A stretch of DNA of 64,000 bases from G963676655 sp963678305. GTDB lineage: Bacteria > Verrucomicrobiota > Lentisphaeria > Victivallales > Victivallaceae. A model generated the notes under the pieces. That model worked only from the letters and a program-made list of their open reading frames with translations. It was not told the DNA's origin and did not search any database. The stretch covers positions 99,458 through 163,457 of the forward strand of contig CAXXVV010000008.1 of the NCBI GenBank assembly GCA_963678305.2. Reading direction: 5' to 3'. Positions within the stretch are counted from its first letter, which is position 1; every line of letters begins with the position of its first letter. A program made the translations under genes and the position numbers. This document shows positions 8,460 to 17,381 of the stretch, piece after piece.

Positions 8460-9927
8460 AAAAGGTTATGAAAGGGGAAAGCAGCCATTGCTTGTCTAAC
8501 GCATACCCCAGACCGATATTGAATTCAATCTCTTGCTCATCGCCAATCCTCATCAGTCCGACCGTCATCGTATGCCGGCCGGCTTTCAGCGGCATGAAAA
8601 TACGCTGGTTGACCGGACAACGGTGGAACGACGGCGCCATCCGGCCGCTTTCCCGTCCGAACATATAATCATCATCAACCCAAACCCAGGAGCTTGACGG
8701 GGTGTTGAGCATTACCGCGACTTCCATATCCTCCGAAAGCTCAAATTTGAATCGCAGAACCTTGAGCTGGTCATTGCGGAGGTCTTCCGCCGAAATTTTA
8801 TTCAGGTAAGAGGTAAAACGCACCGTTTCCACCGGTCCGGCCGGATGCGGCGCGGTTTGGAACTGCAGATTATTATCAAGCGCAATACATGGAGTTATCC
8901 AGGATTCAGCATCAAACTGGACCGGGGAAACCACCGGCATTGTCGCGGTACATTCCGGCGGAAGTTTTCCGCCGATACGTTTACCAAGATCAATCACCAT
9001 ATCGGTAAAACCATCAAGAGTCGCAGGGTGTTCGATCCCGACTATCTCCTTGTTGATGACCAGTTTCCGTCCGATCGGTTCAAGCCAGCGGGACTCAATT
9101 CCGTCCGGGTTCAAAATTCCCAGAAATGCTCCGGCCGAAGCGGTTGTGCAGTCGGCGTCACGGCCAAAGTTGACCGCCAGACATATTGTCTTACTGAAAT
9201 CTCCTTTACCATGCAACACACTAAGCAAAAACAACGGTACATTCATCACCGCGTCGGTAAAGTTTTTACTTGCATATTTATCCAGAATCATTTGCCGCAC
9301 AACAAATGAATCATCATGCTCCGCTGCCCATTTACGAGTATCACAAAGCGCCTGATGCATCCGGCTGTCAGCCGGAATAACCGCCAGTCCAGCGTCGATA
9401 CAGGCTTCGAGCGAATTATTGACAAACGCCAGACTCTCCATCGCGGCCAGAAACATCTCCGCATAAATCCCGTCACAAGCATGATCGGTGCAGGCGTCCT
9501 CGTAGGCATAAGCCGCCGCCAGTTCAGGGTTGCCGGGCGCGATACAGGCCCAGAGTTCACTGCGGATCGCCGCGCCCAGACCGTCGATAAACCAATTATC
9601 ATGGGAACCGGAAAACGGCGGCATAATGCCGTTGCGCATATTACGAATACACACTCCGTACTCGTCCCACGGAAAATTCACGTGTTCCAGCCAGGCCCGG
9701 CCAATTATCTGACGATCAACTACCGGTTCCGCCATTTTATCCAGAACGCAAGCCCACAGCACCTGAAGATCCAGGTCGTCGTTCGGAATCATATCTTCCG
9801 GCACCGGGTCATAAAAATCCAGCTCCAACGGCCCGAGGACTCCCTCATAAGGCTGTCCCAGAGTGCCTCCGACCGCTTTGCCAAGCCAGCAGCCCATAAT
9901 CTTTTCACGCAAAATTTGCTCATTCAT
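8452..9927 (-). CDS. ADP-ribosylglycohydrolase-fold protein
   Basis: The 491-residue protein shows the paired metal-binding motifs of the ADP-ribosylglycohydrolase family: GCWLGKAVGGTLGQPYEG at the N-terminus, NDDLDLQVLW near residue 49 and NFGRDADCTTASAGAFLG near 258. About 150 extra C-terminal residues form a beta-rich domain that could bind carbohydrate. AAGGA lies nine bases before the ATG. It heads the operon with the PHP-fold protein and sulfatase. This context suggests a role in sugar catabolism rather than reversal of ADP-ribosylation, but that is inference. Confidence 0.85.
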   Translation of the reverse strand: MNEQILREKIMGCWLGKAVGGTLGQPYEGVLGPLELDFYDPVPEDMIPNDDLDLQVLWACVLDKMAEPVVDRQIIGRAWLEHVNFPWDEYGVCIRNMRNGIMPPFSGSHDNWFIDGLGAAIRSELWACIAPGNPELAAAYAYEDACTDHACDGIYAEMFLAAMESLAFVNNSLEACIDAGLAVIPADSRMHQALCDTRKWAAEHDDSFVVRQMILDKYASKNFTDAVMNVPLFLLSVLHGKGDFSKTICLAVNFGRDADCTTASAGAFLGILNPDGIESRWLEPIGRKLVINKEIVGIEHPATLDGFTDMVIDLGKRIGGKLPPECTATMPVVSPVQFDAESWITPCIALDNNLQFQTAPHPAGPVETVRFTSYLNKISAEDLRNDQLKVLRFKFELSEDMEVAVMLNTPSSSWVWVDDDYMFGRESGRMAPSFHRCPVNQRIFMPLKAGRHTMTVGLMRIGDEQEIEFNIGLGYALDKQWLLSPFITFYE

Positions 9928-9953
9928 GACAGGATTTCCTTGTTAAGTTCAAT

Positions 9954-10013
9954 TAAATAACTGTATATCTTTTTATAGAAAAAATCAACTACACATAAAA
10001 TAACAGTTATTTA
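9954..10013 (-). promoter_or_regulatory. inverted repeat bracketing a putative promoter
   Basis: TAAATAACTGT at 9954-9964 and its exact complement ACAGTTATTTA at 10003-10013 are separated by 38 bases, upstream of the ADP-ribosylglycohydrolase operon. On the minus strand TTGATT (9988-9983) and TACAGT (9965-9960) are 17 bp apart, so the repeat arms flank the promoter. A regulator binding both arms could loop the DNA. The divergent AraC gene at 11704 is the nearest candidate. Confidence 0.4.
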
Positions 10014-10143
10014 CTTTTAAACCATAACAATCAACGCAATCACTAGCACTATTGTATCAGCAGACCTGAAGCCAGTTTCACAAAATAGTTCCCGAAGTTG
10101 TTTAACACACGTGAAATTAAAGTACAGTAGTATTGATTTTTAT

Positions 10144-10187
10144 AAAAAAAGAAAAACAGCATTCACCCGGCTAAGCTGGAGGAATGC
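10144..10187 (-). terminator. intrinsic terminator after FAD oxidoreductase
   Basis: Reading the minus strand, a hairpin with GCATTC/GAATGC at its base (10187-10159) and a GC-rich inner stem is followed by a T-rich tail. It lies 29 bases past the stop codon of the FAD oxidoreductase, so that gene probably ends its own transcript and is separate from the operon starting at 9927. Confidence 0.7.
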
Positions 10188-10215
10188 GGTCCCTTTATAA
10201 CGTAAAGATGATTGA

Positions 10216-11580
10216 TTACCAGCCCTGTTTCCGCTTCAAATTGCTGAGAAATGACGGCATATCCAGCTTCATGACATTGCCGGCATTATTCAAAGCCAGA
10301 GTCGCCGCGGCCATGCCGGCCGCTTCTCCCATCGCCATCGCCACCGGCATCACCCGGACGCTGGCCTGTACCCGTCTTTCACAGGAAATCGAACGGCCGG
10401 CTACGAGCAGATTCCTGAAACCTTTCGGCACCAGACAACGATATGGAATTCCATGCGATTCGCCAACCTGGTAACGAATACTTTGGCCGCCTTCGCTGTT
10501 GCACTTGGCCTGATGCGCGGTGAAACCCTCATAAGTCTTGCATGACTCGTTACGTTCCCGGCTCTGGTGCAGATCGACAAAATAACAGTTGATGCAAACC
10601 TCATCATCAAAATTTCTCCGGGCAATGTAATCATCCAGCGTCAACATATATTCTCCAACGATCCGGCGACTTTCCCTGACGCCCAGCAAATTGGCCGTGG
10701 AACAAAGATAACTGCCGGCGTAAGTTTCCGGGCTGACATCCGCCAGGGCGCGTCGCATCTGCCAGGCTTTTTTACGTCCCTGAAGCATGGCTTGAGAAAC
10801 CTGCTCAGGATCGGTACTGTCAACATCAAAAAGATGATTGGCGTTAAAATCGACCGTCCCCGGCCCGACCCAGTTGCTGCACAAGTGGATCGAATCAAGC
10901 AGAGGATATTTGTCGTTATTGATAATCTTCCAGATCGGACTTTCCCGGTTACCGGCAAAGGTGTTACCACCACAATAATACCCATAATCATCCACGTTTG
11001 ATAACAGGAAACAGAGCGATGACGGCATCAGCGAACCAGTCAACTTATCCCCTTTTTCATACGCGGCACCGGCAAAATAAGCCAGATCGGCATCCCCGGT
11101 ACAGTCAATAAATATCTTTGCCCGGTAAGCCGTCAACCCTTTCTTGTTGGCTACGATGATTGAATCGATCTCATGATCATTGCGCATTTCCACCCCGGCG
11201 ACAAAACTGTGGAACAGCACTTCCGCGCCGTTACCGGTCACCAGATCGTCATACAACACTTTGATATGTTCAGGATCAAACGCCAAATGACCATGGATCT
11301 GTTCCTGCTTAATACAGGATATTGCTTTTTTCGATTCCTCAAACACATATTCGGAAAGTCCTTTGTAAATAACTTTCTCGCCGTCACTGAACGGACACCA
11401 GCAGGCAACCAACCCCGAGGTGGCCATGCCGCCAAGACAGCCGGTTCCTTCGATCAACAACGTTCTGGCGCCTTCCCGTGCGGCCGCAGTCGCCGCAATA
11501 CTACCGGCCGGTCCGCCGCCGGCAACAATAACATCCCACTCCTGATTTTCTGCTTCACGACATTTAACCATAGCACACAT
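10216..11580 (-). CDS. FAD-dependent oxidoreductase (PF12831-type)
   Basis: The 454-residue protein begins with a dinucleotide-binding motif, DVIVAGGGPAGSIAATAAAREG, followed by the family-typical GCLGGMATSGLV and WCPFSDG. Near the C-terminus VAGRSISCERRVQASVRVMP and AMGEAAG match FAD_oxidored proteins, which are frequent in PVC glycan loci but of unclear reaction. The start is set at 11580 because GGAGG lies exactly five bases upstream; an upstream ATG at 11595 lacks this. It is a paralogue of the protein encoded at 60096. It is transcribed away from an AraC gene with a shared 123-base promoter region. Confidence 0.88.
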   Translation of the reverse strand: MCAMVKCREAENQEWDVIVAGGGPAGSIAATAAAREGARTLLIEGTGCLGGMATSGLVACWCPFSDGEKVIYKGLSEYVFEESKKAISCIKQEQIHGHLAFDPEHIKVLYDDLVTGNGAEVLFHSFVAGVEMRNDHEIDSIIVANKKGLTAYRAKIFIDCTGDADLAYFAGAAYEKGDKLTGSLMPSSLCFLLSNVDDYGYYCGGNTFAGNRESPIWKIINNDKYPLLDSIHLCSNWVGPGTVDFNANHLFDVDSTDPEQVSQAMLQGRKKAWQMRRALADVSPETYAGSYLCSTANLLGVRESRRIVGEYMLTLDDYIARRNFDDEVCINCYFVDLHQSRERNESCKTYEGFTAHQAKCNSEGGQSIRYQVGESHGIPYRCLVPKGFRNLLVAGRSISCERRVQASVRVMPVAMAMGEAAGMAAATLALNNAGNVMKLDMPSFLSNLKRKQGW

Positions 11581-11628
11581 ACCTGCCTCCGTCATAGGTT
11601 TTTCATAATTATCATTAGCGATACTTGA

Positions 11629-11657
11629 ATATTAACATAAGTTATTTATATTGTCAA
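11629..11657 (-). promoter_or_regulatory. putative promoter of FAD oxidoreductase
   Basis: On the minus strand TTGACA (11657-11652) and TAATAT (11634-11629) are separated by 17 bp, about 50 bases upstream of the start codon at 11580. The -35 box is consensus and the -10 box matches 4/6. The region is shared with the divergent AraC gene. Confidence 0.5.
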
Positions 11658-11703
11658 TATTAATAAATTTTCTATATTTACTGTTTTATTTTCTATTTTT
11701 ACT

Positions 11704-12573
11704 ATGAGCAGAAATAAAAAACTTACAAACCAGGAGTGGAAGCGCCTTGAAACAACGTTGTTATGGGCGTATAAAAACCCGGTTCCCGCGCAAAGCAGCA
11801 ATCTGGAAATAAAAAGAGCGGAACACTTCTCGCTGTGGCTGATAATTAAGGGCCAGGTTTCATTCATGCTGCCGGATAAGAGCATTGACAAGGCTGAAGC
11901 CGGCAAGCTGGTTGCGACTTCGCCCGGGGTAAAAAGATCTCAACAATTTTCCTCCGGCGCGTATATCCTGTCGATTGCATTCAATGCGCGCTGGCCGGAT
12001 GGCATAAACCTGTTTCAACAGAAAAAATCGATTATTGCCAATATCAACGATTATCCGGAACTGGAACACGCGGCAATAAACTTACAGGAATTTATCTGCG
12101 GCAATTACGACCCGGTCTATACGAAACAGCCGGCGGCAAAAGCAGGCTTTGCAGTCAATACCGGAATGAACATCCGTTTCTGGGAATTTCTACGGCAGTG
12201 GCACCAGTTTATGAAACAGCATAAATACGTACCGGTTGTGCCGGAAAAAACTGATCCAAGACTTGATGCGGCAGTAACAATATTACACAAACATCATTTC
12301 AACGCGCCCCTGCCCTATGACCGGATCACCCGCGCCACCGGTATCAGCCGCAGTCACTTCGACCGTCTTTTTTCTCAACAATTCAATTTGTCACCACGAA
12401 GATACTGCGAAAGAATCTGTCTGGACAAGACATTTGAACTACTATCATCCAGTCATCTGACAATCAAAGAAATTGCCTATGAAACCGGCTTTGTCAACGT
12501 ATCACATTTCTGTACCTGGTTCAAAAGAAAAACCTCTCAAACCCCGGAAGAATACCGTCGCTATCTGATCTAA
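11704..12573 (+). CDS. AraC-family transcriptional regulator
   Basis: The 289-residue protein has an N-terminal cupin-like ligand-binding half and a C-terminal pair of helix-turn-helix motifs of the AraC/XylS type (about residues 190-288: YDRITRATGISRSHFDRLF, then IKEIAYETGFVNVSHFCTWF and TPEEYRRYL). These proteins usually activate neighbouring catabolic genes on binding a sugar. It is divergent from the FAD oxidoreductase and may also serve the sulfatase operon. No good ribosome-binding site precedes the ATG. Confidence 0.9.
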   Translation: MSRNKKLTNQEWKRLETTLLWAYKNPVPAQSSNLEIKRAEHFSLWLIIKGQVSFMLPDKSIDKAEAGKLVATSPGVKRSQQFSSGAYILSIAFNARWPDGINLFQQKKSIIANINDYPELEHAAINLQEFICGNYDPVYTKQPAAKAGFAVNTGMNIRFWEFLRQWHQFMKQHKYVPVVPEKTDPRLDAAVTILHKHHFNAPLPYDRITRATGISRSHFDRLFSQQFNLSPRRYCERICLDKTFELLSSSHLTIKEIAYETGFVNVSHFCTWFKRKTSQTPEEYRRYLI

Positions 12574-12702
12574 TCACCCGCCAACCACAGTATTAAAGAA
12601 ATTAATAATATATCATCAACTGATTTAAAAAAAAATCATAAGCAAGTAAAATACAATTACTTACAAAAAAACAGAATCAAGTATTCAAGAGAGAAAAGCT
12701 CT

Positions 12703-13827
12703 TTAATAGACTACATCCAGAACTTCATTTTTAAGCATCGCTTTGTCCATAGTCAGACAGGCGATGGCAGATTCCAGCCCAATTTCCAAAGGCGTCAACG
12801 GCTCAGTTCCTTTGGTTATCACATCGGCCCAGCAATCACTCATTACCGCGTCACCGTTGCCATGACCGTTACCATTTTTATTTAAATTAAATGATTCCGC
12901 TTCTTCATTGAATCCAATTTTTTTAACTTCAAGCAGACCTGAAACCAGATCGGCCCTGATCGCCCCGTCGGTTCCAAGCAGAAACATGCGGCGCTCGTTA
13001 AAAGCCGCGTTAAGATTGGTATGGAACGTACCGCGAACCCCATTTTCATATTCAAGGATCACAACTTGATTGTCAATTATATCTTTGTCGTTGGTAAACG
13101 GGTTTGAATTCCTCGCGGTCGGCAGGGCGCAATAGGCACGATAACCTTCTTTATTACGTTCCAGGGTTTCCAAACGGTCCTGATTTTCCGGCAGAAAAAA
13201 ATCCAAGCCGCCGAATGACGCGACTTTTTTGATTCTCGAACCAACCATCCAGTTCATCAGGTCAACGTCGTGTGAACATTTTTCCAGAATATGGCAACCG
13301 GTAAATTCCCGCTGGCGCCGCCAGCAGGACATGATATGACCGCCATGGTTAAAATTCAAGGTCTCGTTGAATTCAAAGCTGACAATGTTCCCGATCCTCC
13401 CGGAATCAATAATCTCTTTGATTTTTCGGTAGTGATCTGAATAACGCAATACAAAACCGACAATCAGACGTCTCCCGGTAGCGTCCCTGACTTGCTTGAG
13501 CATCTGACAATCTTCAACGGTAGTGGCGACGGGTTTCTCCAGAAAAACATCTTTTCCGGCATGCATCGCCGCCGCGGCTTGTTTCGCATGGAGATAATTG
13601 GGCGTAAATATACCGATCCAGGCAATCTCCGGATCTTTAAAAGCAGACTCCGGTGATTGAATAATCCGGGCTTTCGGAGCATATTCAGCCGCGAACGCGT
13701 CAGCTTTCGTCCGGTTAGTATCACAAATATATGTTATTTCAGTACAGGCGCGCAATTTTGGACTGCAACCGAAAACCGCATTCGCTCTTGCACCGGCTCC
13801 GATTACCGCAATTTTTGTTCTTTTCAT
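12703..13827 (-). CDS. Gfo/Idh/MocA-family oxidoreductase
   Basis: The 374-residue protein has the N-terminal NAD(P)-binding pattern KIAVIGAGARANAVFG and the family motif DVFLEKPVATT (residues about 92-102), whose lysine is catalytic in relatives, followed by the alpha/beta C-terminal domain (HILEKCSHDVDLMNWM). Members oxidise or reduce sugars, inositols or glycosidic sugars after ketone formation. It overlaps the upstream glycosidase gene by four bases (ATGA) and ends the four-gene operon. It probably processes sugars released by that enzyme. The exact substrate is unknown. Confidence 0.9.
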   Translation of the reverse strand: MKRTKIAVIGAGARANAVFGCSPKLRACTEITYICDTNRTKADAFAAEYAPKARIIQSPESAFKDPEIAWIGIFTPNYLHAKQAAAAMHAGKDVFLEKPVATTVEDCQMLKQVRDATGRRLIVGFVLRYSDHYRKIKEIIDSGRIGNIVSFEFNETLNFNHGGHIMSCWRRQREFTGCHILEKCSHDVDLMNWMVGSRIKKVASFGGLDFFLPENQDRLETLERNKEGYRAYCALPTARNSNPFTNDKDIIDNQVVILEYENGVRGTFHTNLNAAFNERRMFLLGTDGAIRADLVSGLLEVKKIGFNEEAESFNLNKNGNGHGNGDAVMSDCWADVITKGTEPLTPLEIGLESAIACLTMDKAMLKNEVLDVVY

Positions 13828-16631
13828 TCGGTTTTCAAACCTTTATCTTTTATATCAATTTTCAGTAAACGTGATTCCCCCGGCTTCAACCCGACTTCAA
13901 GTTTCCGGCCGTTTTGCAACAAAGCCCTGTTTGCCATCAGATCGACAACATCAACCTTTTGCGGGAAAGACAGTTTGTTGACATTGCCTTCAACCCCGTG
14001 CAAACATACCAGGTCATCGCGATGATAGACGAACATGTCTCCCGGAGTATTGTAAACATGCACTCCCGCAAAACGGGCGATGTTCTGCAGAAAAGACGGT
14101 GAGAAACCCGAAGTTATCCCGACATAAATACTGTTCCAGCCTGACATGGCTTTGACGGCGATTGCCGCGGAGCCATCCTGATACGCTGCCAGAGAACAAG
14201 CCCAGGCATCCTTAACCGCAAAACGCGGTCCGTACAGATTTATCCCCAGACCGACCAACTTTCCATTCAGTCCATTGAGGAGTGCGTGTTTCCCGCTGAG
14301 AAAATGAGCTTTCCCGACATTGCGCCCCTTAAGCTCCAATCCGATCCCGGTGATCTTCTGCATATTTTCAACCGATAAACCTTTGGGGGTTAGATAGCCC
14401 GGTGCATAGAGCCAAATCAGGGTCTTACCCTGCTTTTTCAAGCGATTGTCGATAAATTTTCGCTGTTCCGGGGTAATCATCCACGAGTTCATAAAAAAAT
14501 AGACTTTATAATTATCACGATTATCAGCGATAATGTCGTTAAAATAGATAAAATCATATTTGAGCCCGGAACGCAGAAACGCCCGTTGGCCCAATCGCAA
14601 TGCATGATAATTCGGGCCATTCCAGACATCGAGCTGCTCGGTGGTCCGGAAAAAATTCTGTTCATCGACTACGAGAGCGATCTCGGCCGGGGAAACTTTA
14701 ACCGGCTTTGAATACAGTTCAGCGGCTACGCCCGACATTTTTCCGATTAATTTCATGATTTCCGGGTCATTGAACCAGCCAGCGCTCATATCATACCACC
14801 AAAGACCGCCGCCGACCGCGATTTGTTTACCAAAGTCCCGCAGGGCCGCGCCTTTTAGGTCGTAAAGATTCCAATACCGGGCCACATGATAATCGTGCTG
14901 CATACTTTTATAGGGCGATTTCCAAGTCCGGAAATCAGCTTCCAGCATCGTAATCTTGCGGTGGATTCTGGCGGAATCGTAAACCCACGGCATGAAACAG
15001 GTACAACCGTTTTCCCGTTCTCCGTAATAACCGGCCTGTGAACCCATGACATTAAGATCATCGGCCGGAAAAATTTTATCAGTCTGCCCGAAATGCGGAT
15101 AAACCAGTTGAGCAGCGCCGCGCCCCCACCACATTACGCTCAAAACGGGTTTGCCGGCGGTATTTTTCGCAGTCCGGCAAAGCTGATTGGCAAATCCGGC
15201 CATGGAAACATTCAGGAAGCGGATAAAATCAATGTAATCCTGCTGTTTCGCCGGATTCAGGAAGGTCGTTTTAATGCGTTCGGCTTTCACCGGAACGGCG
15301 GCGTTTGCAAAAGTGACATCTTTACGGTTCCAGGCTTTTTGCAGCGTCTGTTCCGTGCCGTATTGCTCTTTCAAGTATTTTCTGAATGCCGCGACCGCGG
15401 CGGGAGACCGGCCATTCTGGAGCGTCCTGCCGACAGAATTATAATAGAACTGACCGTCTTCATTACCGCACAGAAAAAATCCGGCAATGCAACTGTAGTA
15501 GGGTTGCTTTTTCAAAAAACCGACAACTGCGTTGACGTATTCACAAGCCTGCTGCCGATACAGTTCCGACCAGTACGAAGGCGGCGCTTTCCGCCCGTGA
15601 CGGCCGGTTGTCGGCTTGCCGTTAATATCGACGGCGACATGTCCGGGATACTCATCACTCCACTTCTGATACGGCGATACATCGATTTGAATGATAAAAT
15701 CACCATAAGGGTTTCTACTGATAGCGTCACGCAGGTATTTGTCGATCTTCCTAAAATCGTATTCTCCTTTGCCTTTCCAGAAAGCCCGCTGCCGATTCAA
15801 GCTCAAAACCTGCAAATTGATTCCGGCACTGCGGAATGCCTGAACCTTTGAACGCTTCGGATTAAAGGCGTCGCCCAGATACATTAACGGCGGAACAATT
15901 TTACCATTGACCTGAAACGCCGGCACGTCGCCGTATTTGACAACCGACGCTTCCGCCGGTTTCCGCGACTTACAGATTGCCGCCAGCTTTTCCGGCGACA
16001 CCGCCGGTTCACTGTCACTATAATATTTTGCTTTATCAAAAGCCCTTTTCGGCGGCTGCGGCCCGAAATATACCGAACTGTAATCGACCGTTACCGGGGC
16101 GCCGTATTGAATTATTACCACACAGACCTTTTTGACATTGGCCGGAGCGGTATAAGAAGCGGTTCTACGTATCCAGTCTCCGACTTTGCGTCCGATAATC
16201 TCAGTTTTTCCCATAGCGATATAATAACCGCCTTTCCGGAAACCGGCGATATAAGCGTCAACCTGATTATACGGCACGATCTCCATTCTGGCAAAAGCCC
16301 CGAATTCGGCCTTTCGACAATTATACAGGGCGGTCATCAGGTATTTTTTTCCGGCGTCAACCGGACACGGAGCGGAGATCAAAGCAACAAATCCCCTGTC
16401 CTTGGTCCGCTTGACCTGCAAAGCGGGAAAGCCGTCAACTTTAACCACGGAAACACTTGCCCCACCTCTTTGCTTGATGACTTTCCAAAGACCGGTTCCA
16501 TTCTTGAAACTGCCGTTCTTCAACAGGTTTAATGGCGCCAGTTCGGGTAGAACTTCCCCCGGAATCCGGTGTCCGGACGCAACCGAGGCAAAGCTCGCAG
16601 CGAATAGTAATAATATGAATACTTTTTTCAT
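13824..16631 (-). CDS. secreted GH42-like glycosidase with N-terminal carbohydrate-binding-like domain
   Basis: The start is placed at 16631, giving 935 residues and a clean signal peptide (KKVFILLLFAASFASVASG). The upstream reading-frame extension would run through the preceding gene and hide the signal. Residues about 30-180 look like a CBM4/9-type sandwich (LLKNGSFKNGTGLWKV). The central TIM-barrel part resembles beta-galactosidase clan GH-A proteins, with GNEDGQFY near residue 387 and MLEADFRTW near 562 as candidate acid/base and nucleophile regions. Beta domains follow. It begins 22 bases after the pseudopilin gene and overlaps the oxidoreductase by four. An activity on galactosides is possible but not shown. 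Confidence 0.78.
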   Translation of the reverse strand: MKKVFILLLFAASFASVASGHRIPGEVLPELAPLNLLKNGSFKNGTGLWKVIKQRGGASVSVVKVDGFPALQVKRTKDRGFVALISAPCPVDAGKKYLMTALYNCRKAEFGAFARMEIVPYNQVDAYIAGFRKGGYYIAMGKTEIIGRKVGDWIRRTASYTAPANVKKVCVVIIQYGAPVTVDYSSVYFGPQPPKRAFDKAKYYSDSEPAVSPEKLAAICKSRKPAEASVVKYGDVPAFQVNGKIVPPLMYLGDAFNPKRSKVQAFRSAGINLQVLSLNRQRAFWKGKGEYDFRKIDKYLRDAISRNPYGDFIIQIDVSPYQKWSDEYPGHVAVDINGKPTTGRHGRKAPPSYWSELYRQQACEYVNAVVGFLKKQPYYSCIAGFFLCGNEDGQFYYNSVGRTLQNGRSPAAVAAFRKYLKEQYGTEQTLQKAWNRKDVTFANAAVPVKAERIKTTFLNPAKQQDYIDFIRFLNVSMAGFANQLCRTAKNTAGKPVLSVMWWGRGAAQLVYPHFGQTDKIFPADDLNVMGSQAGYYGERENGCTCFMPWVYDSARIHRKITMLEADFRTWKSPYKSMQHDYHVARYWNLYDLKGAALRDFGKQIAVGGGLWWYDMSAGWFNDPEIMKLIGKMSGVAAELYSKPVKVSPAEIALVVDEQNFFRTTEQLDVWNGPNYHALRLGQRAFLRSGLKYDFIYFNDIIADNRDNYKVYFFMNSWMITPEQRKFIDNRLKKQGKTLIWLYAPGYLTPKGLSVENMQKITGIGLELKGRNVGKAHFLSGKHALLNGLNGKLVGLGINLYGPRFAVKDAWACSLAAYQDGSAAIAVKAMSGWNSIYVGITSGFSPSFLQNIARFAGVHVYNTPGDMFVYHRDDLVCLHGVEGNVNKLSFPQKVDVVDLMANRALLQNGRKLEVGLKPGESRLLKIDIKDKGLKTE

Positions 16632-16653
16632 TTTCAGCAATCTTAACAGGGGT

Positions 16654-17367
16654 TCAGAGGGTCGGATTGAAGCCGGAAGTATCGAGTTTATTCTGCAAAC
16701 GCAGCCAGGCGTTTTTCTCACTGGTAACATGACCGTCACCCCAGCCGACATTGGCGCTGTCGGAATGACGAATATCAAACCGCGGCCTCAAATAAGTAAT
16801 ATTCGCCACCGGATACATCAGGAGTTCCTGTCCCCTGCGGCTGCCGGTTCCGTCAGGCGTCATATCGATGGAGTCGCCGATCAGCACCGTGACACTGGGA
16901 TGCCTGGTGTTACTGAACCTGAAGGGGACGCCGCCAATATCATTTGCAGCGTAATACCGGTTCATACCATAGGTTATCCAGTCGTAATAAGCATTCCCGG
17001 TGGTCAATGTCGCGGCAAGTATTTTATCGGCATAATCATAGGTTCTGGCCTCGGGACAAACCAGCAGTTTAGCGTTGGGCAAATAGTTCTCCTGATAAAC
17101 AGTACCGCCCCAGCTGGGTTTACTGTAAGCGACGCTGCCATCGGCAATACTACGCCGGGGCGGAACATAACCGCCGCTATTATCGGCATACATCATCAAA
17201 GACGTGGTAAGCTGTTTTACCTGATTGGTGCATGAAATAGCTTTGGCCCTGCTCCTTGCCTGATTAAGCGCGGGCAGGAGCATACTGGCGAGAATCGCAA
17301 TGATCGCGATCACAACAAGGAGTTCGATAAGGGTGAATCCATACAGTTTTTTTGACGTTTCATTCAT
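16654..17367 (-). CDS. prepilin-like protein with H-X9-DG domain
   Basis: The 237-residue protein has a short basic leader and the prepilin peptidase site G10-F-T-L-I-E (E at +5), followed by a hydrophobic helix (LLVVIAIIAILASMLLPAL). The C-terminal part ends with RHSDSANVGWGDGH, an exact H-X9-DG pattern, as in processing-associated prepilins of Lentisphaerota, Planctomycetota and Verrucomicrobiota. It lies between an SGNH hydrolase (14 bases) and a glycosidase (22 bases), so it is part of that operon. AAGGAAG precedes the ATG. It would be cleaved and assembled by a type II/IV-like machine not present in the window. Its role is unknown. Confidence 0.92.
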   Translation of the reverse strand: MNETSKKLYGFTLIELLVVIAIIAILASMLLPALNQARSRAKAISCTNQVKQLTTSLMMYADNSGGYVPPRRSIADGSVAYSKPSWGGTVYQENYLPNAKLLVCPEARTYDYADKILAATLTTGNAYYDWITYGMNRYYAANDIGGVPFRFSNTRHPSVTVLIGDSIDMTPDGTGSRRGQELLMYPVANITYLRPRFDIRHSDSANVGWGDGHVTSEKNAWLRLQNKLDTSGFNPTL

Positions 17368-17381
17368 TTTTTAACTTCCTT

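Noticed and set aside
15093..15851. 252-residue open frame antisense to the GH42-like gene, and another at 16402-17235
   Set aside because: They lie opposite well-supported secreted glycosidase and pseudopilin genes and lack start signals and domains.
13824..16778. Longer start of the GH42-like gene at 16778
   Set aside because: It would overlap the upstream pseudopilin gene by 125 bases and place 49 residues before a clear signal peptide; the ATG at 16631 is preferred.
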